Shown: positions 27,360-37,397 of the stretch, in pieces
How the letters are laid out: every line of letters starts with the position of its first letter
Position numbering within the stretch: position 1 is the first letter of the stretch
Assembly (NCBI RefSeq): GCF_004153225.1
Contig: NZ_SEMB01000026.1
Coordinates: 1-46,708, forward strand
Direction: 5' to 3'
DNA length: 46,708 bases
Source of the DNA: Sporolactobacillus sp. THM7-7
GTDB lineage: Bacteria > Bacillota > Bacilli > Bacillales > Sporolactobacillaceae
Position numbers and translations under genes: made by a program
The notes under the pieces: model-generated
What the model was told of the DNA's origin: nothing
Seen by the model: the letters and a program-made list of their open reading frames with translations, nothing else
Databases searched by the model: none

Positions 27360-28250
27360 TTACACGTCCGAGAGAGCCAGCTCAATAGCTCCGTAAAGAC
27401 TGGCCTCACCTGTAAAAGCGGATTGGACGACTTCCGGAGGATAGGGCACACAGCTTCGGAGCTTCTTGATGATCGATTCGCGAAGCATCGGCAGCGCAGC
27501 CATACCACCTCCGATGACGATTCGCTCCGGATTCCAGCAAATCGCCAGATTCGCGACCTGAAAGCTCATTTCCTGGAAAATGTTTTCAACAAAACACCTG
27601 GTTTCATCATTTGCCCGACTTTGTTCGAAGAGCTCCTTCGCGGTTAACGGCTGCCCGAACGCGGCTAAAGCACGCTGAGCAATCCCGGATCCGCCGGCAT
27701 ACTCCTCAAACGGGGCATGACCGGATTGAAAGCCCTTCGCATCATCTCGGTTTTTCAGAAGATAACCGATCTCTCCTGCCGCCCCATTATGACCGCGCAT
27801 GACCTTATCTCCCGCAGTGAACCCTGCAGCAATCCCGGTCCCGAAGTTAACATACAACCCATAGTCGGTTCCCTTAAGTGCTCCTTTCCGAAGTTCCGCA
27901 AGCGTAGCGGCCATCACATCGTTTTCGATCTTGACCGGAACCTGAAAATCCTCATACATCATCTGTCGGACATCCAGCCGATCCATTCCGGGAATATTGG
28001 GAATCAGCTCAATACGGTTACCGCAAACAACCCCGCACATCGCTATACCGACACTCACAAGATGCGCGTCCATACCGTTCAGGAGTTCCCTGCCTTTGTG
28101 AATCACGCGCCGGACAAGATCAGCCGCTTTCTGCTTAGATGTTTTGACTCGAATGTAGTGCAGCCGTTTACCCGAAGTGTCGGCAACCGCAATGCCAACT
28201 TTTGTCCCGCCAAAGTCATAGGCGAGAATCACATTCAATGGTACCATCAT
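27360..28250 (-). CDS. ROK-family sugar kinase
   Basis: A cytosolic kinase of the ROK superfamily, 296 residues. The phosphate-binding loop is YDFGGTKVG near the N-terminus, the catalytic Asp lies in VENDVMAA, and NFGTGIAAG and ERIVIGGGMA complete the ATP site. The cysteine-rich zinc motif of glucokinase and fructokinase ROK members is not visible after GEIGYLL. Related kinases act on glucose, N-acetylmannosamine, allose or other sugars. It is last in an operon with an APC permease and a ROK repressor. The substrate is unknown. Confidence 0.85.
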   Translation of the reverse strand: MMVPLNVILAYDFGGTKVGIAVADTSGKRLHYIRVKTSKQKAADLVRRVIHKGRELLNGMDAHLVSVGIAMCGVVCGNRIELIPNIPGMDRLDVRQMMYEDFQVPVKIENDVMAATLAELRKGALKGTDYGLYVNFGTGIAAGFTAGDKVMRGHNGAAGEIGYLLKNRDDAKGFQSGHAPFEEYAGGSGIAQRALAAFGQPLTAKELFEQSRANDETRCFVENIFQEMSFQVANLAICWNPERIVIGGGMAALPMLRESIIKKLRSCVPYPPEVVQSAFTGEASLYGAIELALSDV

Positions 28251-28349
28251 TTACTCCTTCTCTTTATTCAGAAAACGTCCGAAGAGGTCCGAAGCTTCAA
28301 GCTGCATTTCCTTGACGATCAGATCCCAAACCACCGACACGGTTATCAA
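28251..28349 (-). CDS. Possible 32-residue small ORF before the ROK kinase
   Basis: From TTG 28349 the frame reads about 32 residues (ITVSVVWDLIVKEMQLEASD, then LFGRFLNKEKE) and stops right before the kinase ATG. The reading looks protein-like (amphipathic, charged tail), and its end contains the GGAG used by the kinase. It could be a small leader peptide, the tail of a deleted gene, or chance. I recognise no family. Confidence 0.25.
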   Translation of the reverse strand: MITVSVVWDLIVKEMQLEASDLFGRFLNKEKE

Positions 28350-28410
28350 GCGGCCGAACTTTTTTCGGATGTTTCTAAAATCGTGTTTTATCTTTTATCC
28401 TATCTGTTTT

Positions 28411-29805
28411 TCATTGAATACGGCTCGCTTCGAATGTTGCCTCCTTATTGGTTTCCGAAATTTTCTTCTCACCGAACGGCCAATCGTGGTGAACATACGC
28501 CCACACCAGAAAAACGCCAATCCCGATAACCGTCCAGATCAGTGCCAGGCGGATGGCGGGCCAGCCGGACGAATAGAACACAAAGCCCCAGCCAATAAAA
28601 GCAAGTATGCTCGGAAGCGGATACAGCCACTGCTTATAGGGACGCTTGAGATCCGGGCGGCGCTTGCGCAGCACCGTCAAAGCCACAATCTGTCCCATAA
28701 ACTGAACAACAATAATCAGTGCCATCAACGCGTTAATAATCGTCGACAAATCAAAGAAGCAGCAGACGGCCATAATCGCGCCCATAATTAACAGCGACAC
28801 ATTGGGAAACTGATATTTAGGGTGCAGCTTGGCAAAAGGTTTAAAAAAAAGTCCGTCTTTCGCCGCATTATACGGAAGCCGCGAAGCCCCAAGCAGTCCG
28901 GTATAAACCGATGCAAAACATGTCCAAATGATGAGGACGGTAATGATCACCGCTCCCGGCGTCCCCCAAACGTTCTCCATGAACTCGGTACCGATATTGG
29001 TGCTCTTCATTGCGGTCTGCCAGGGAACAACTCCAATAATGCCTATATTCATCAATAGATCGATTCCAGCCACAAGAATAATCGATAATGTCACAACCCT
29101 GGGAATGGTTCTTCCCGGATTTTTGACTTCATCCCCGAGATAGCAGCTGGTGTAATAACCGAGGAAATCATAGATTGAGATCAGCATCCCGGCACCCAGC
29201 CCCAGAAAGAAACTGGATGGTTCGAAGGCATTACTTGGAAAGTCAAAAGCCAAATGAGGATTGAAGTGCGTCACACCCGTGCCAATCATAAATACTACGG
29301 TAATGATCATCCCAATCCATAATACCGTCGATATTTTGGCCACGGAACCGACACGCCGGTACAGCAAAGCTATGGTGAGAAGCGTGACGCCAACCGCCAC
29401 CAATTTTGTCCCAAGGGCAGTCATGTGCGGGAAAAAATAACCAAAATACTGTGCCAGGCCAATCGCTCCCGTGGACATGGTCATTGGCGTAGCGATCAGT
29501 GTCGACCAGATAAACAGAAACGGCATCAGTTTGCCGGTTCGATACTGGAAGGCCTCACGCAGATAAACGTAGGTACCCCCTTCTCCCGGAAGCGCCGACC
29601 CGAGTTCGCTCCAAACTAGTCCGTCGAGCAGCGCCAGAAGCGCACCCACAATCCAGCCGAACATCGCCTGCGGGCCGCCCATCGTTGCTAAAATAATCGG
29701 AATCGTGATAAACGGCCCCGCCCCCATCATCTGGGACATATTAATGGCCGTCGCCTGAACCGTGCCAATACTGCGTACCAACCCCTGTTTGGATTTCCCC
29801 ATCAT
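28411..29805 (-). CDS. APC-superfamily amino acid permease
   Basis: An inner-membrane carrier of 464 residues with about twelve membrane segments. The N-terminal signature GTVQATAINMSQMMGAGPFITIP and the GSALPGEGGTYVYLREAF loop are typical of APC amino acid/polyamine permeases. It sits between a ROK repressor (21 bases upstream) and a ROK kinase (160 bases downstream). Pairing an amino-acid-type carrier with sugar-type ROK proteins is uncommon; the substrate could be an amino sugar or glycosylated amino acid, but the sequence does not tell. The start has GGGGTGG upstream. Confidence 0.85.
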   Translation of the reverse strand: MMGKSKQGLVRSIGTVQATAINMSQMMGAGPFITIPIILATMGGPQAMFGWIVGALLALLDGLVWSELGSALPGEGGTYVYLREAFQYRTGKLMPFLFIWSTLIATPMTMSTGAIGLAQYFGYFFPHMTALGTKLVAVGVTLLTIALLYRRVGSVAKISTVLWIGMIITVVFMIGTGVTHFNPHLAFDFPSNAFEPSSFFLGLGAGMLISIYDFLGYYTSCYLGDEVKNPGRTIPRVVTLSIILVAGIDLLMNIGIIGVVPWQTAMKSTNIGTEFMENVWGTPGAVIITVLIIWTCFASVYTGLLGASRLPYNAAKDGLFFKPFAKLHPKYQFPNVSLLIMGAIMAVCCFFDLSTIINALMALIIVVQFMGQIVALTVLRKRRPDLKRPYKQWLYPLPSILAFIGWGFVFYSSGWPAIRLALIWTVIGIGVFLVWAYVHHDWPFGEKKISETNKEATFEASRIQ

Positions 29806-29826
29806 CTATCCACCCCATAAAAATGT

Positions 29827-30900
29827 TTATTTTATCCTGAGATCCTGCAAAAAGCGATACAAACCGGTAACTGAACCCATAACCGCGGCATCCTCCCCCA
29901 GTAAAGAGTACGAGATATCGGCGGCAACCGGGCAAAACCGTCGCACCTTTTTCTGTATTTCCGGGATCAGCGGACGTAATCGCGATTCATAAGCACCGCC
30001 GATAATGATTTTTTCCGGGTTTAGCAAATAACACACATTGGCGAAAACAACCGAAAGCTGTACGATCAGCTCCTGGCGACTCTCCGAAGATCGAGCCGAC
30101 TCTTTAAGAAGCGCAATCAGTTTTCGTTCCAGCGAACCAAACCGTCCGAATGTGTACGGTTCATCGTGATCCACTGCATCTCTTTCAAGCAAGTAGCCGA
30201 TCTCACCGGCTGCCTGATCGGCCCCGGGCACCCATTCCCCATTGGCGATAATGGCAGAACCTACTCCGGTGCCCATAGACAGGTAGAACAGATGGTCCGT
30301 CTCCCGGGCCTGTCCCAACTCTCGCTCGCCAATCGCGGCAGCATTAACATCATTCATGACATAAACATCGAGTCCGATCTCAGCCGCCAACTCTTCCGCA
30401 AGATTCACATTCTTCCAGCCAAGCGACGGCGCATCAACAACAATCTCATGATCTTTAACCATTGAAGGAACCGAAAAGCCGATGCCCATTAAATGACGGG
30501 CGTTCGATTCTTCGTGAATAAAACGCCCCAGATAGTCCTTGAGTTTCATTAAGTCGTGATCAAAGGAGAAAATTTCTTTTTTGACAATCTCACCGTCCAT
30601 ATCGGCCAAAACCGCTCGCGAGTGTCCTTCTTGAAGATCCACGCCCATTCCGTAGGCAGCTTTCGGATTGAATCCAAGCAGCGTTCCCCTCCTTCCGCCA
30701 TGAATGGTTGATTGGCCCGTACCTTGTTCAATGACGATGTTTTTTTCCATCAGTTCATTAACAATCATCGACACGGTTGATCGACTCAGTGAAAGCTTAC
30801 GGGCAATCCCCGCCCGGCTAACCGGTTGATCACGCCTGATCACATCAAGAACCAGCTGCCCATTGATTTTTCGAATTAAATCCACATTCCCCTTCCGCAA
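29827..30900 (-). CDS. ROK-family (XylR/NagC-like) transcriptional repressor
   Basis: A winged helix-turn-helix (VLDVIRRDQPVSRAGIARKL, SLSRSTVSMIVNELME) is fused to a ROK sugar-binding domain (GMGVDLQEG, NDVNAAAIGE, SMGTGVGSAII), about 357 residues. The effector domain keeps an ATP-site-like fold but should only sense sugar. I chose the TTG at 30900 with AGAGGGGG six bases upstream; a GTG at 30924 lacks a ribosome site. It leads the operon and probably binds the XylR-like inverted repeat upstream. Confidence 0.87.
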   Translation of the reverse strand: MRKGNVDLIRKINGQLVLDVIRRDQPVSRAGIARKLSLSRSTVSMIVNELMEKNIVIEQGTGQSTIHGGRRGTLLGFNPKAAYGMGVDLQEGHSRAVLADMDGEIVKKEIFSFDHDLMKLKDYLGRFIHEESNARHLMGIGFSVPSMVKDHEIVVDAPSLGWKNVNLAEELAAEIGLDVYVMNDVNAAAIGERELGQARETDHLFYLSMGTGVGSAIIANGEWVPGADQAAGEIGYLLERDAVDHDEPYTFGRFGSLERKLIALLKESARSSESRQELIVQLSVVFANVCYLLNPEKIIIGGAYESRLRPLIPEIQKKVRRFCPVAADISYSLLGEDAAVMGSVTGLYRFLQDLRIK

Positions 30901-30975
30901 ATCCAGCCCCCTCTTCTGTCTCACTCAGATGTGTATCTGATTTTGCGCATCTGCAGCTCGTCCGAAACTGTTCAA

Positions 30976-31004
30976 TTAGTTTGTTTGTGCCAAGAACAAA
31001 CTAA
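30976..31004. promoter_or_regulatory. XylR-like operator upstream of the ROK operon
   Basis: TTAGTTTGTT (30976-30985) and AACAAACTAA (30995-31004) form perfect 10-bp arms. They closely resemble the Bacillus XylR operator half-sites, with a wider spacer. The position just upstream of the ROK repressor gene points to autoregulation. I could not place a convincing -10/-35 pair. Confidence 0.65.
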
Positions 31005-31098
31005 CCATAACCACATTTTAATCGTAAAAAGGCGAAAAATGTTGATTAATGTCAGATTTTCTTACATGATTTTTGCTTCATTTTTATAAAACATCTGC

Positions 31099-31132
31099 AA
31101 ACCCCCAAATCTCAATGAGATAAGGGGGTTTT
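31099..31132. terminator. Bidirectional terminator with CCCCC/GGGGG stem
   Basis: CCCCC, AA, ATCTC and GAGAT, AA, GGGGG form a stem around an AAT loop. A-run to the left and T-run to the right make it usable on both strands, most likely ending the rpiR transcript (minus). The stretch 31141-31322 holds no gene I recognise. Confidence 0.6.
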
Positions 31133-31322
31133 AAAAAGAGCAGAAGTAATTACTCTTTTATTTCCTGACCGATGTTCACTTTTTGAGCTACTTGCCCATT
31201 CAGACCTTAAGCAATTTGCCTTTAGGATGACACGCGGCAAAGATGCATATGAGTCACTCGTTTCGGAGCATCCCTAAGCGATCAACCAGCACAAAACATT
31301 TAGCCATTGAACAATTGATTTT

Positions 31323-32123
31323 TCAATTCGTTAGTGATCTACCTTTTTCCTGTACCCGAATGGCATAGGCATCCAGCAAAATCCGCTCAATGACCATGAG
31401 CGGCATTCGAGAATGGACCTCATAATCCGGAAAATAAGAGATTTTCGACTTATAGCCTATCAGAGACAGTTCCGAGCGTTCAACCAACGGGCTTTGGCGA
31501 TTAGTCGTCAGTGTAATTGTGCTGATTCTGCTTGTTCTACAGTTTTCCGCCGCTTCGACCAGTTCTTCGGTTTTTCCATTCAAAGACACAAAGATAACGA
31601 GATCCGTCGGCTTCAGTGTTTGACTGATTTTCCGAATGATATTCGGATCATCATGCATTTCACTGTATTTGCCGAGCAGTTGCAATTTTATCATCATTTC
31701 CTTTGCGATCATTTCAGAAAGTCCCCGCGCAAACAGCATGATACGTTGCGCGTAAATCATTTTCTGCACAGTATCTTCAATCATTCCACTATCCAGCATG
31801 GAAATCGTCTGCGTCACTTCCCGTTCATTTTTCAGTATAGCTTCTTTGATTTTATGATTGACGGTCTCAACAACACTGAACTGCTTGTCTTCCGCATGTT
31901 CTTCTTTTAGCTTTATTTTTAATGATGTATAGCCGCTGTAACCCAATTTCTGCATTGCTCGGACAATAGTTGCCGTCGAAACATTAGCCTCCATACTCAG
32001 CTGAACAATCGATAACCGAGGGATTTCCTTAAGATGATTTCTTATATATTGAATCAAATATTTTTCACTGCTGCTAAGTGAAGCTTCGTTCTCTTCGATT
32101 CGTTCCAAAAACGATGATCCCAA
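31323..32123 (-). CDS. RpiR/MurR-family transcriptional regulator
   Basis: A sugar-phosphate-sensing regulator of about 266 residues. The N-terminal helix-turn-helix (LSIVQLSMEANVSTATIVRAMQ region) is followed by a SIS domain (about residues 120-250) with LFARGLSEMIAKE and VIFVSLNGKTEELVEAAENC, the phosphosugar pocket. I chose the TTG at 32123 with GGGAGG seven bases upstream. It is divergent from the kinase/PTS genes and probably controls them in response to a ketose phosphate. Confidence 0.85.
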   Translation of the reverse strand: MGSSFLERIEENEASLSSSEKYLIQYIRNHLKEIPRLSIVQLSMEANVSTATIVRAMQKLGYSGYTSLKIKLKEEHAEDKQFSVVETVNHKIKEAILKNEREVTQTISMLDSGMIEDTVQKMIYAQRIMLFARGLSEMIAKEMMIKLQLLGKYSEMHDDPNIIRKISQTLKPTDLVIFVSLNGKTEELVEAAENCRTSRISTITLTTNRQSPLVERSELSLIGYKSKISYFPDYEVHSRMPLMVIERILLDAYAIRVQEKGRSLTN

Positions 32124-32144
32124 AGTAAACCCTCCCGGCAATAA

Positions 32145-32158
32145 TGTAAAGCCTTACA
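32145..32158. promoter_or_regulatory. Inverted repeat TGTAA-N4-TTACA between rpiR and the kinase gene
   Basis: A small perfect inverted repeat lies in the divergent intergenic region just upstream of rpiR. It could be the RpiR operator. The evidence is position only. Confidence 0.35.
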
Positions 32159-32236
32159 ATAATTATATCATGATCTGAAAAGATTTTCGCCAAGCGTATG
32201 CGATACTAATAGTGAAGAAAGGAGGAGCTGAACAGA

Positions 32237-33181
32237 ATGATTTACACGTGCACAATGAATCCCGCCATTGACCTGTTTTCCGAATTCAATACCTTTAAAC
32301 CTTATATCGTCAATCGCAGTCATTATGAAGAATATCAAGCAAACGGCAAAGCCATCAACATTTCCTTTGTTCTGAAAAAAATAGGTATAGACAGTACAGC
32401 GACCGGTTTTATCGGCGGCTTTACAGGAGATTTTATTGAAGAATCGCTAGAAGAAAGAGGGATTGGTACATCATTCATCCGTGTGAATGGTATCACCCGT
32501 ATTAATACGTTTATTCGATCAGGAAACCTGGAGTATAAAGCAGTCAACAAAGGACCTGTCATCAGTTCAGCTGATCAGAAAAAATTGCTGGATCTTATCG
32601 GCAGTCTTAAACAGAATGATTTGCTTTTTGTATCCGGCTCGTTGCCGAGACATGTGGATGACAGCATCCTCGTAAACATTTCCCGGCTTTCCAGGAAAAA
32701 CGGTTTCTCACTGTTTCTCGATGTCAGCTCAAAAGCATTACTCGATTGTCTCCCTTACGAACCGGAAATGATCAAGCCGAGTGATGAAGAACTTGCCGGA
32801 TTCTTAGGTGTTCCTGCCGAGTCGCTGACTTCTGCAGATCAAGTCGTATCAGGTGCCAGACAATTGCTGAAGCGGGGGGTAAAGCACATTCTTGTGTCCC
32901 GGGGAGAAAAGGGAGCCCTATACTTGGATCATGACCACATCTTCATGACAAACGCTCCCCGCGGCAAAGTTGTAAACACCGCTTGTGCCGGCGACACCAT
33001 GCTTGCCGCTTTTGCCGGATCCAGATTAAAAGGCGCAAGTATCGGCGATTCACTGATTTTTGCTACCGCGGCTGCATCTTCGACTGCTTTTACAGCTGGT
33101 TTAAGCAATCTGCAAGATATTCCCGAACTTCAGAAACAAATCCGTATTCAAAATCTATTGGAAAGCGGTGAAAGATCATGA
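32237..33181 (+). CDS. PfkB-family 1-phosphofructokinase-like kinase
   Basis: A cytosolic hexose-phosphate kinase of 314 residues. MIYTCTMNPAIDLF is the standard FruK/LacC opening, NGKAINISFVLKKIGI and the GF(I)GGFTGDFI loop bind substrate, and NTACAGDTMLAAFAG near residue 250 carries the catalytic Asp and anion hole. With the fructose-type PTS gene it overlaps by 4 bases (ATGA), it should make fructose-1,6-bisphosphate from fructose-1-phosphate. A tagatose-6-phosphate kinase is the main alternative. AAAGGAGG precedes the start. Confidence 0.87.
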   Translation: MIYTCTMNPAIDLFSEFNTFKPYIVNRSHYEEYQANGKAINISFVLKKIGIDSTATGFIGGFTGDFIEESLEERGIGTSFIRVNGITRINTFIRSGNLEYKAVNKGPVISSADQKKLLDLIGSLKQNDLLFVSGSLPRHVDDSILVNISRLSRKNGFSLFLDVSSKALLDCLPYEPEMIKPSDEELAGFLGVPAESLTSADQVVSGARQLLKRGVKHILVSRGEKGALYLDHDHIFMTNAPRGKVVNTACAGDTMLAAFAGSRLKGASIGDSLIFATAAASSTAFTAGLSNLQDIPELQKQIRIQNLLESGERS

Positions 33182-33837
33182 CCAAGAGAATTATTGCGGC
33201 TACCGGATGCCCGACAGGCATTGCTCACACATTTATGGCGAAAAAAGCTTTGGAGGAAGCGGCTCAAAAGAAGGGCATTTCTATCAAAGTTGAAACCCAT
33301 GGACAAGTTGGTGTCGAAAATGAATTAACCGATCAGGAAATCCAGGAAGCCGACGGTGTCATTATTGCTGCCGATAAAGATGTCGATGAAGATCGCTTTA
33401 TTGGCAAGCATGTCATAAAGGTTTCTGTGTCAAAAGGAATTAAGGATCCCGATGAACTGATCGATAAAGTCCTGAGTGAAGATCTTCCTCCATTCAAAGA
33501 AGGCCGTCAGAGAAAAACGACTGAATTTAGCAGACAGCATACAAACAGTGAAGACTCTGTCCTGCATAAAATCTATGTTGATTTGATGAACGGCGTTTCC
33601 CATATGATCCCGGTGGTTGTGGCCGGAGGTGTCCTGCTGGCGCTCTCTTTTATGTTCGGCATTCATTCTGCTGAACCCGGAAGCTCCCAGTATAATCCGT
33701 TTGCCCATCAAATGAATTCAATCGGCGGTATCGCTATGGGCCTTATGGTACCGGTATTATCCGCATACATCGCTCAGGCCATTGGAAAACGTTCCGGTTT
33801 TGTTAGAGGGGGATTCTCATGGGAGGATGGTGTTTAA
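33178..33837 (+). pseudogene. Fructose-family PTS EIIBC, truncated in EIIC
   Basis: The EIIB domain (residues 1-100) is complete, with the active Cys in TGCPTGIAHTFMAKKAL. A linker leads into the EIIC domain at about residue 130 (MNGVSHMIPVVVAGGVLLAL). After AIGKRSGF the reading turns into a short unrelated tail and stops at 219 residues, where EIIBC proteins are about 460. Most of the membrane channel is gone, so transport is lost. The break lies 83 bases before the CRISPR array, suggesting a deletion or insertion joined the two. Confidence 0.8.
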
Positions 33838-33919
33838 TCCGGCACTAGTAATCATACAACTTAATTCCGTGAATCAACACTAACAATACGATTTTAATTG
33901 ATCGTCAATTGATTTGGAA

Positions 33920-36900
33920 TTTTCAATTCCTCATAGGTAAGATCAAAACCTTATCCGTTCGACATGCACTCTTAATCAAGGATTGTTTCAATTCCTCATA
34001 GGTAAGATCAAAACGATGCTCCTGACTGGTATCGCCATCGGGCTTCTCCAGTTTCAATTCCTCATAGGTAAGATCAAAACCAGAAAGCCGAAAGCATCCG
34101 GCAGAACATACACCGTGTTTCAATTCCTCATAGGTAAGATCAAAACCTTATGTACGAGTAGCAACTTTTTTCGGGGATAAGTTGTTTCAATTCCTCATAG
34201 GTAAGATCAAAACATTGATCAAAACTGGCATTTCTTCGTGCATGACCGAAGTTTCAATTCCTCATAGGTAAGATCAAAACCATCTCTATCCATCGTCAAG
34301 ATTTCATCGGCGTTCATGTTTCAATTCCTCATAGGTAAGATCAAAACTACAAAGTGCTGCCAAGGCTGCATCACAATCTGTTTAGTTTCAATTCCTCATA
34401 GGTAAGATCAAAACTGCGTTATTTTAACAATTTTCCTTGACATGTTCGCGTTTCAATTCCTCATAGGTAAGATCAAAACTTGGTATCCGGAATCAACCGG
34501 AGCAATCGCCAAATACTTGTTTCAATTCCTCATAGGTAAGATCAAAACGGATGAGGCACTCGCCTGGTGCGATGCCTGTGAGAAGTTTCAATTCCTCATA
34601 GGTAAGATCAAAACTTCAAGATGGCCCGGTTCAAACTTTTTTCTGAACAAAGTTTCAATTCCTCATAGGTAAGATCAAAACGAAACAGCTTTGCTTGTAT
34701 TATTACCCCCTTATTTGTTTCAATTCCTCATAGGTAAGATCAAAACCATTTTGATACGCCATCCATAAATTCTCATAGTCAAGTTTCAATTCCTCATAGG
34801 TAAGATCAAAACGGCATCCGTTGATGACGCGGTAATGGCCGCGAAAGAGAAGTTTCAATTCCTCATAGGTAAGATCAAAACGCCGCCTGCTGCTTAACTT
34901 GCTTTGACTTTGTAAAGGTTTCAATTCCTCATAGGTAAGATCAAAACAATGACCTGTAAAAAAGGATCGGCCATTAATGGCCCAAGTTTCAATTCCTCAT
35001 AGGTAAGATCAAAACATCTCGGAACGCAATTATTCAATTTTATGGTTCAAGCGTTTCAATTCCTCATAGGTAAGATCAAAACTTTGAAGCACGCTATAGC
35101 TTCACAACGGCTTTCATGTTTCAATTCCTCATAGGTAAGATCAAAACGACGCCTGAAAAGGTTGCTGTACTGCTCAATGAAAAGTTTCAATTCCTCATAG
35201 GTAAGATCAAAACATTTTTTTCCCCCTTTGAGGATTTCTACAAGTTTAGGTTTCAATTCCTCATAGGTAAGATCAAAACTACGGTAGTACGTCAAGGGGT
35301 TTATAGGAACTTTTTAGTTTCAATTCCTCATAGGTAAGATCAAAACCCGGACTGAAGCTGTACTCCATCTTTCAGCGGACCAAGTTTCAATTCCTCATAG
35401 GTAAGATCAAAACATGACGCAAGCGACTTTATTCCATTCCAGAGACCGGAGTTTCAATTCCTCATAGGTAAGATCAAAACTCAAGCTTTCCGTTATCAGT
35501 GGTTAATTCATTAATTCGTTTCAATTCCTCATAGGTAAGATCAAAACTTCGAGATCGTTATAGCGAAGCAGACAGGAAGTGGGAGTTTCAATTCCTCATA
35601 GGTAAGATCAAAACTGGACAAAGGTTAGATACAATTACTCTTTCTAACGCGTTTCAATTCCTCATAGGTAAGATCAAAACACAGTTCTTTTTTCGATCTT
35701 TATTCTCGCGATCCGTAGTTTCAATTCCTCATAGGTAAGATCAAAACAACTACACGAATCGGGCATCAGCAATTCGCAGCTGTAGTTTCAATTCCTCATA
35801 GGTAAGATCAAAACCATTCGCGCCTTCCATGTGCATATCACGCGAGAAGAGTTTCAATTCCTCATAGGTAAGATCAAAACAATTTCGCGTACCCGTGGAT
35901 TTCATTTCGATAAAATTGTTTCAATTCCTCATAGGTAAGATCAAAACCCAGCCCAGCTTCACGTATTTCAAACTCTTCTTCCGGGTTTCAATTCCTCATA
36001 GGTAAGATCAAAACTGAGACGGAAGAGGAAACAAGCGAATACCTGCACAAGTTTCAATTCCTCATAGGTAAGATCAAAACCCGGTTGCCGGCTTTCCGAG
36101 GTCCAACAGTTAAATAGTTTCAATTCCTCATAGGTAAGATCAAAACCCAGACCTTTGACGCTGCTCATAAGTTGTCATCCCGGGTTTCAATTCCTCATAG
36201 GTAAGATCAAAACCAAAGCCGAAACAGTCAGTTCCAGATGTTTATACGGGTTTCAATTCCTCATAGGTAAGATCAAAACTCAGAGCCTCTTTGATCTTCT
36301 CCGGTTTATTTTGGGTTTCAATTCCTCATAGGTAAGATCAAAACACGCGCGCCACAATTTCCGCAGTACAGGTATCCGCTGTTTCAATTCCTCATAGGTA
36401 AGATCAAAACCCAGTCAATAAATGCCGCGCATACACCACTGGGCTGTTTCAATTCCTCATAGGTAAGATCAAAACCAAGCTGACAACAAGCAGCAAGGCA
36501 GAAACAACCGGGTTTCAATTCCTCATAGGTAAGATCAAAACGGAAAAAAACTTACAAGCAGCGGATCAGGTGAAAAAAGTTTCAATTCCTCATAGGTAAG
36601 ATCAAAACGAAGGGCAATATATATTTCGAAATTTTATGGATGAATGGTTTCAATTCCTCATAGGTAAGATCAAAACGAAATATAACTGGACGCTAGAAGA
36701 GCTTGCCAAACTGTTTCAATTCCTCATAGGTAAGATCAAAACGTCGAGAAAACGGACGACATGATCCAGTACGAAAAAGGTTTCAATTCCTCATAGGTAA
36801 GATCAAAACAGCAGGACGGCGATTTTATCGAATACTTAGAAGACTGTTTCAATTCCTCATAGGTAAGATCAAAACTCAAAGAGAAGGATGATAAAGGTCA

Positions 36901-37280
36901 TTTTGTAACGGGTTTCAATTCCTCATAGGTAAGATCAAAACTACCTACATTTTGCTTCATATCGTTGTAGTTTGCGTAGTTTCAATTCCTCATAGGTAAG
37001 ATCAAAACGTGTGATTGTCGCATCGTATTCAGATACACTTGCCCGGTTTCAATTCCTCATAGGTAAGATCAAAACAGCGGACGAATCAAATGCACCGGGT
37101 AGCTGAATACGAGTTTCAATTCCTCATAGGTAAGATCAAAACAGTCATTCAGAAAGTGGAATCAGAAGCCAATCCGGCCAGGTTTCAATTCCTCATAGGT
37201 AAGATCAAAACAGAGCCACGCGAAAGGGGATTGTTCGGATGAGAGATGATGTTTCAATTCCTCATAGGTAAGATCAAAAC
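33920..37280 (-). CRISPR. CRISPR array, 51 repeats and 50 spacers (my count)
   Basis: A 30-nt repeat, beginning GTTTCAATTCC and ending AAGATCAAAAC on the plus strand, recurs 51 times without any change I noticed except at the left end, with unique spacers of 35-39 nt. The leftmost copy (33920-33949) has T instead of G at its first base. Read on the minus strand the repeat ends ATTGAAAC, the 8-nt crRNA handle of many type I-B and type III arrays. Together with the degenerate left copy and the promoter at 37370-37397, this means minus-strand transcription, with new spacers added at the right. No cas gene is in the window. Confidence 0.97.
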
Positions 37281-37369
37281 CGCAAAATACGGCTCTAATA
37301 CCGGTTTTTTCTTCTGCCATAAAACCCATAGTTTTTACAAAGATAACGGACATCCTGGCTCTTGACCCT

Positions 37370-37397
37370 ATTATACCAAGGATTATGCAAATGGCAA
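37370..37397 (-). promoter_or_regulatory. CRISPR leader promoter
   Basis: On the minus strand, TTGCCA (37392-37397) and a perfect TATAAT (37370-37375) are 16 bases apart, about 90 bases before the first repeat. It directs transcription into the array. Confidence 0.7.

Noticed and set aside
33923-36168. Several open frames across the array encoding repeats of FDLTYEELK or FQFLIGKIKT
   Set aside because: These are translations of the CRISPR repeat itself. The unit is 65-69 nt with unique spacers, the frames break at spacers of other lengths, and there are no ribosome sites.
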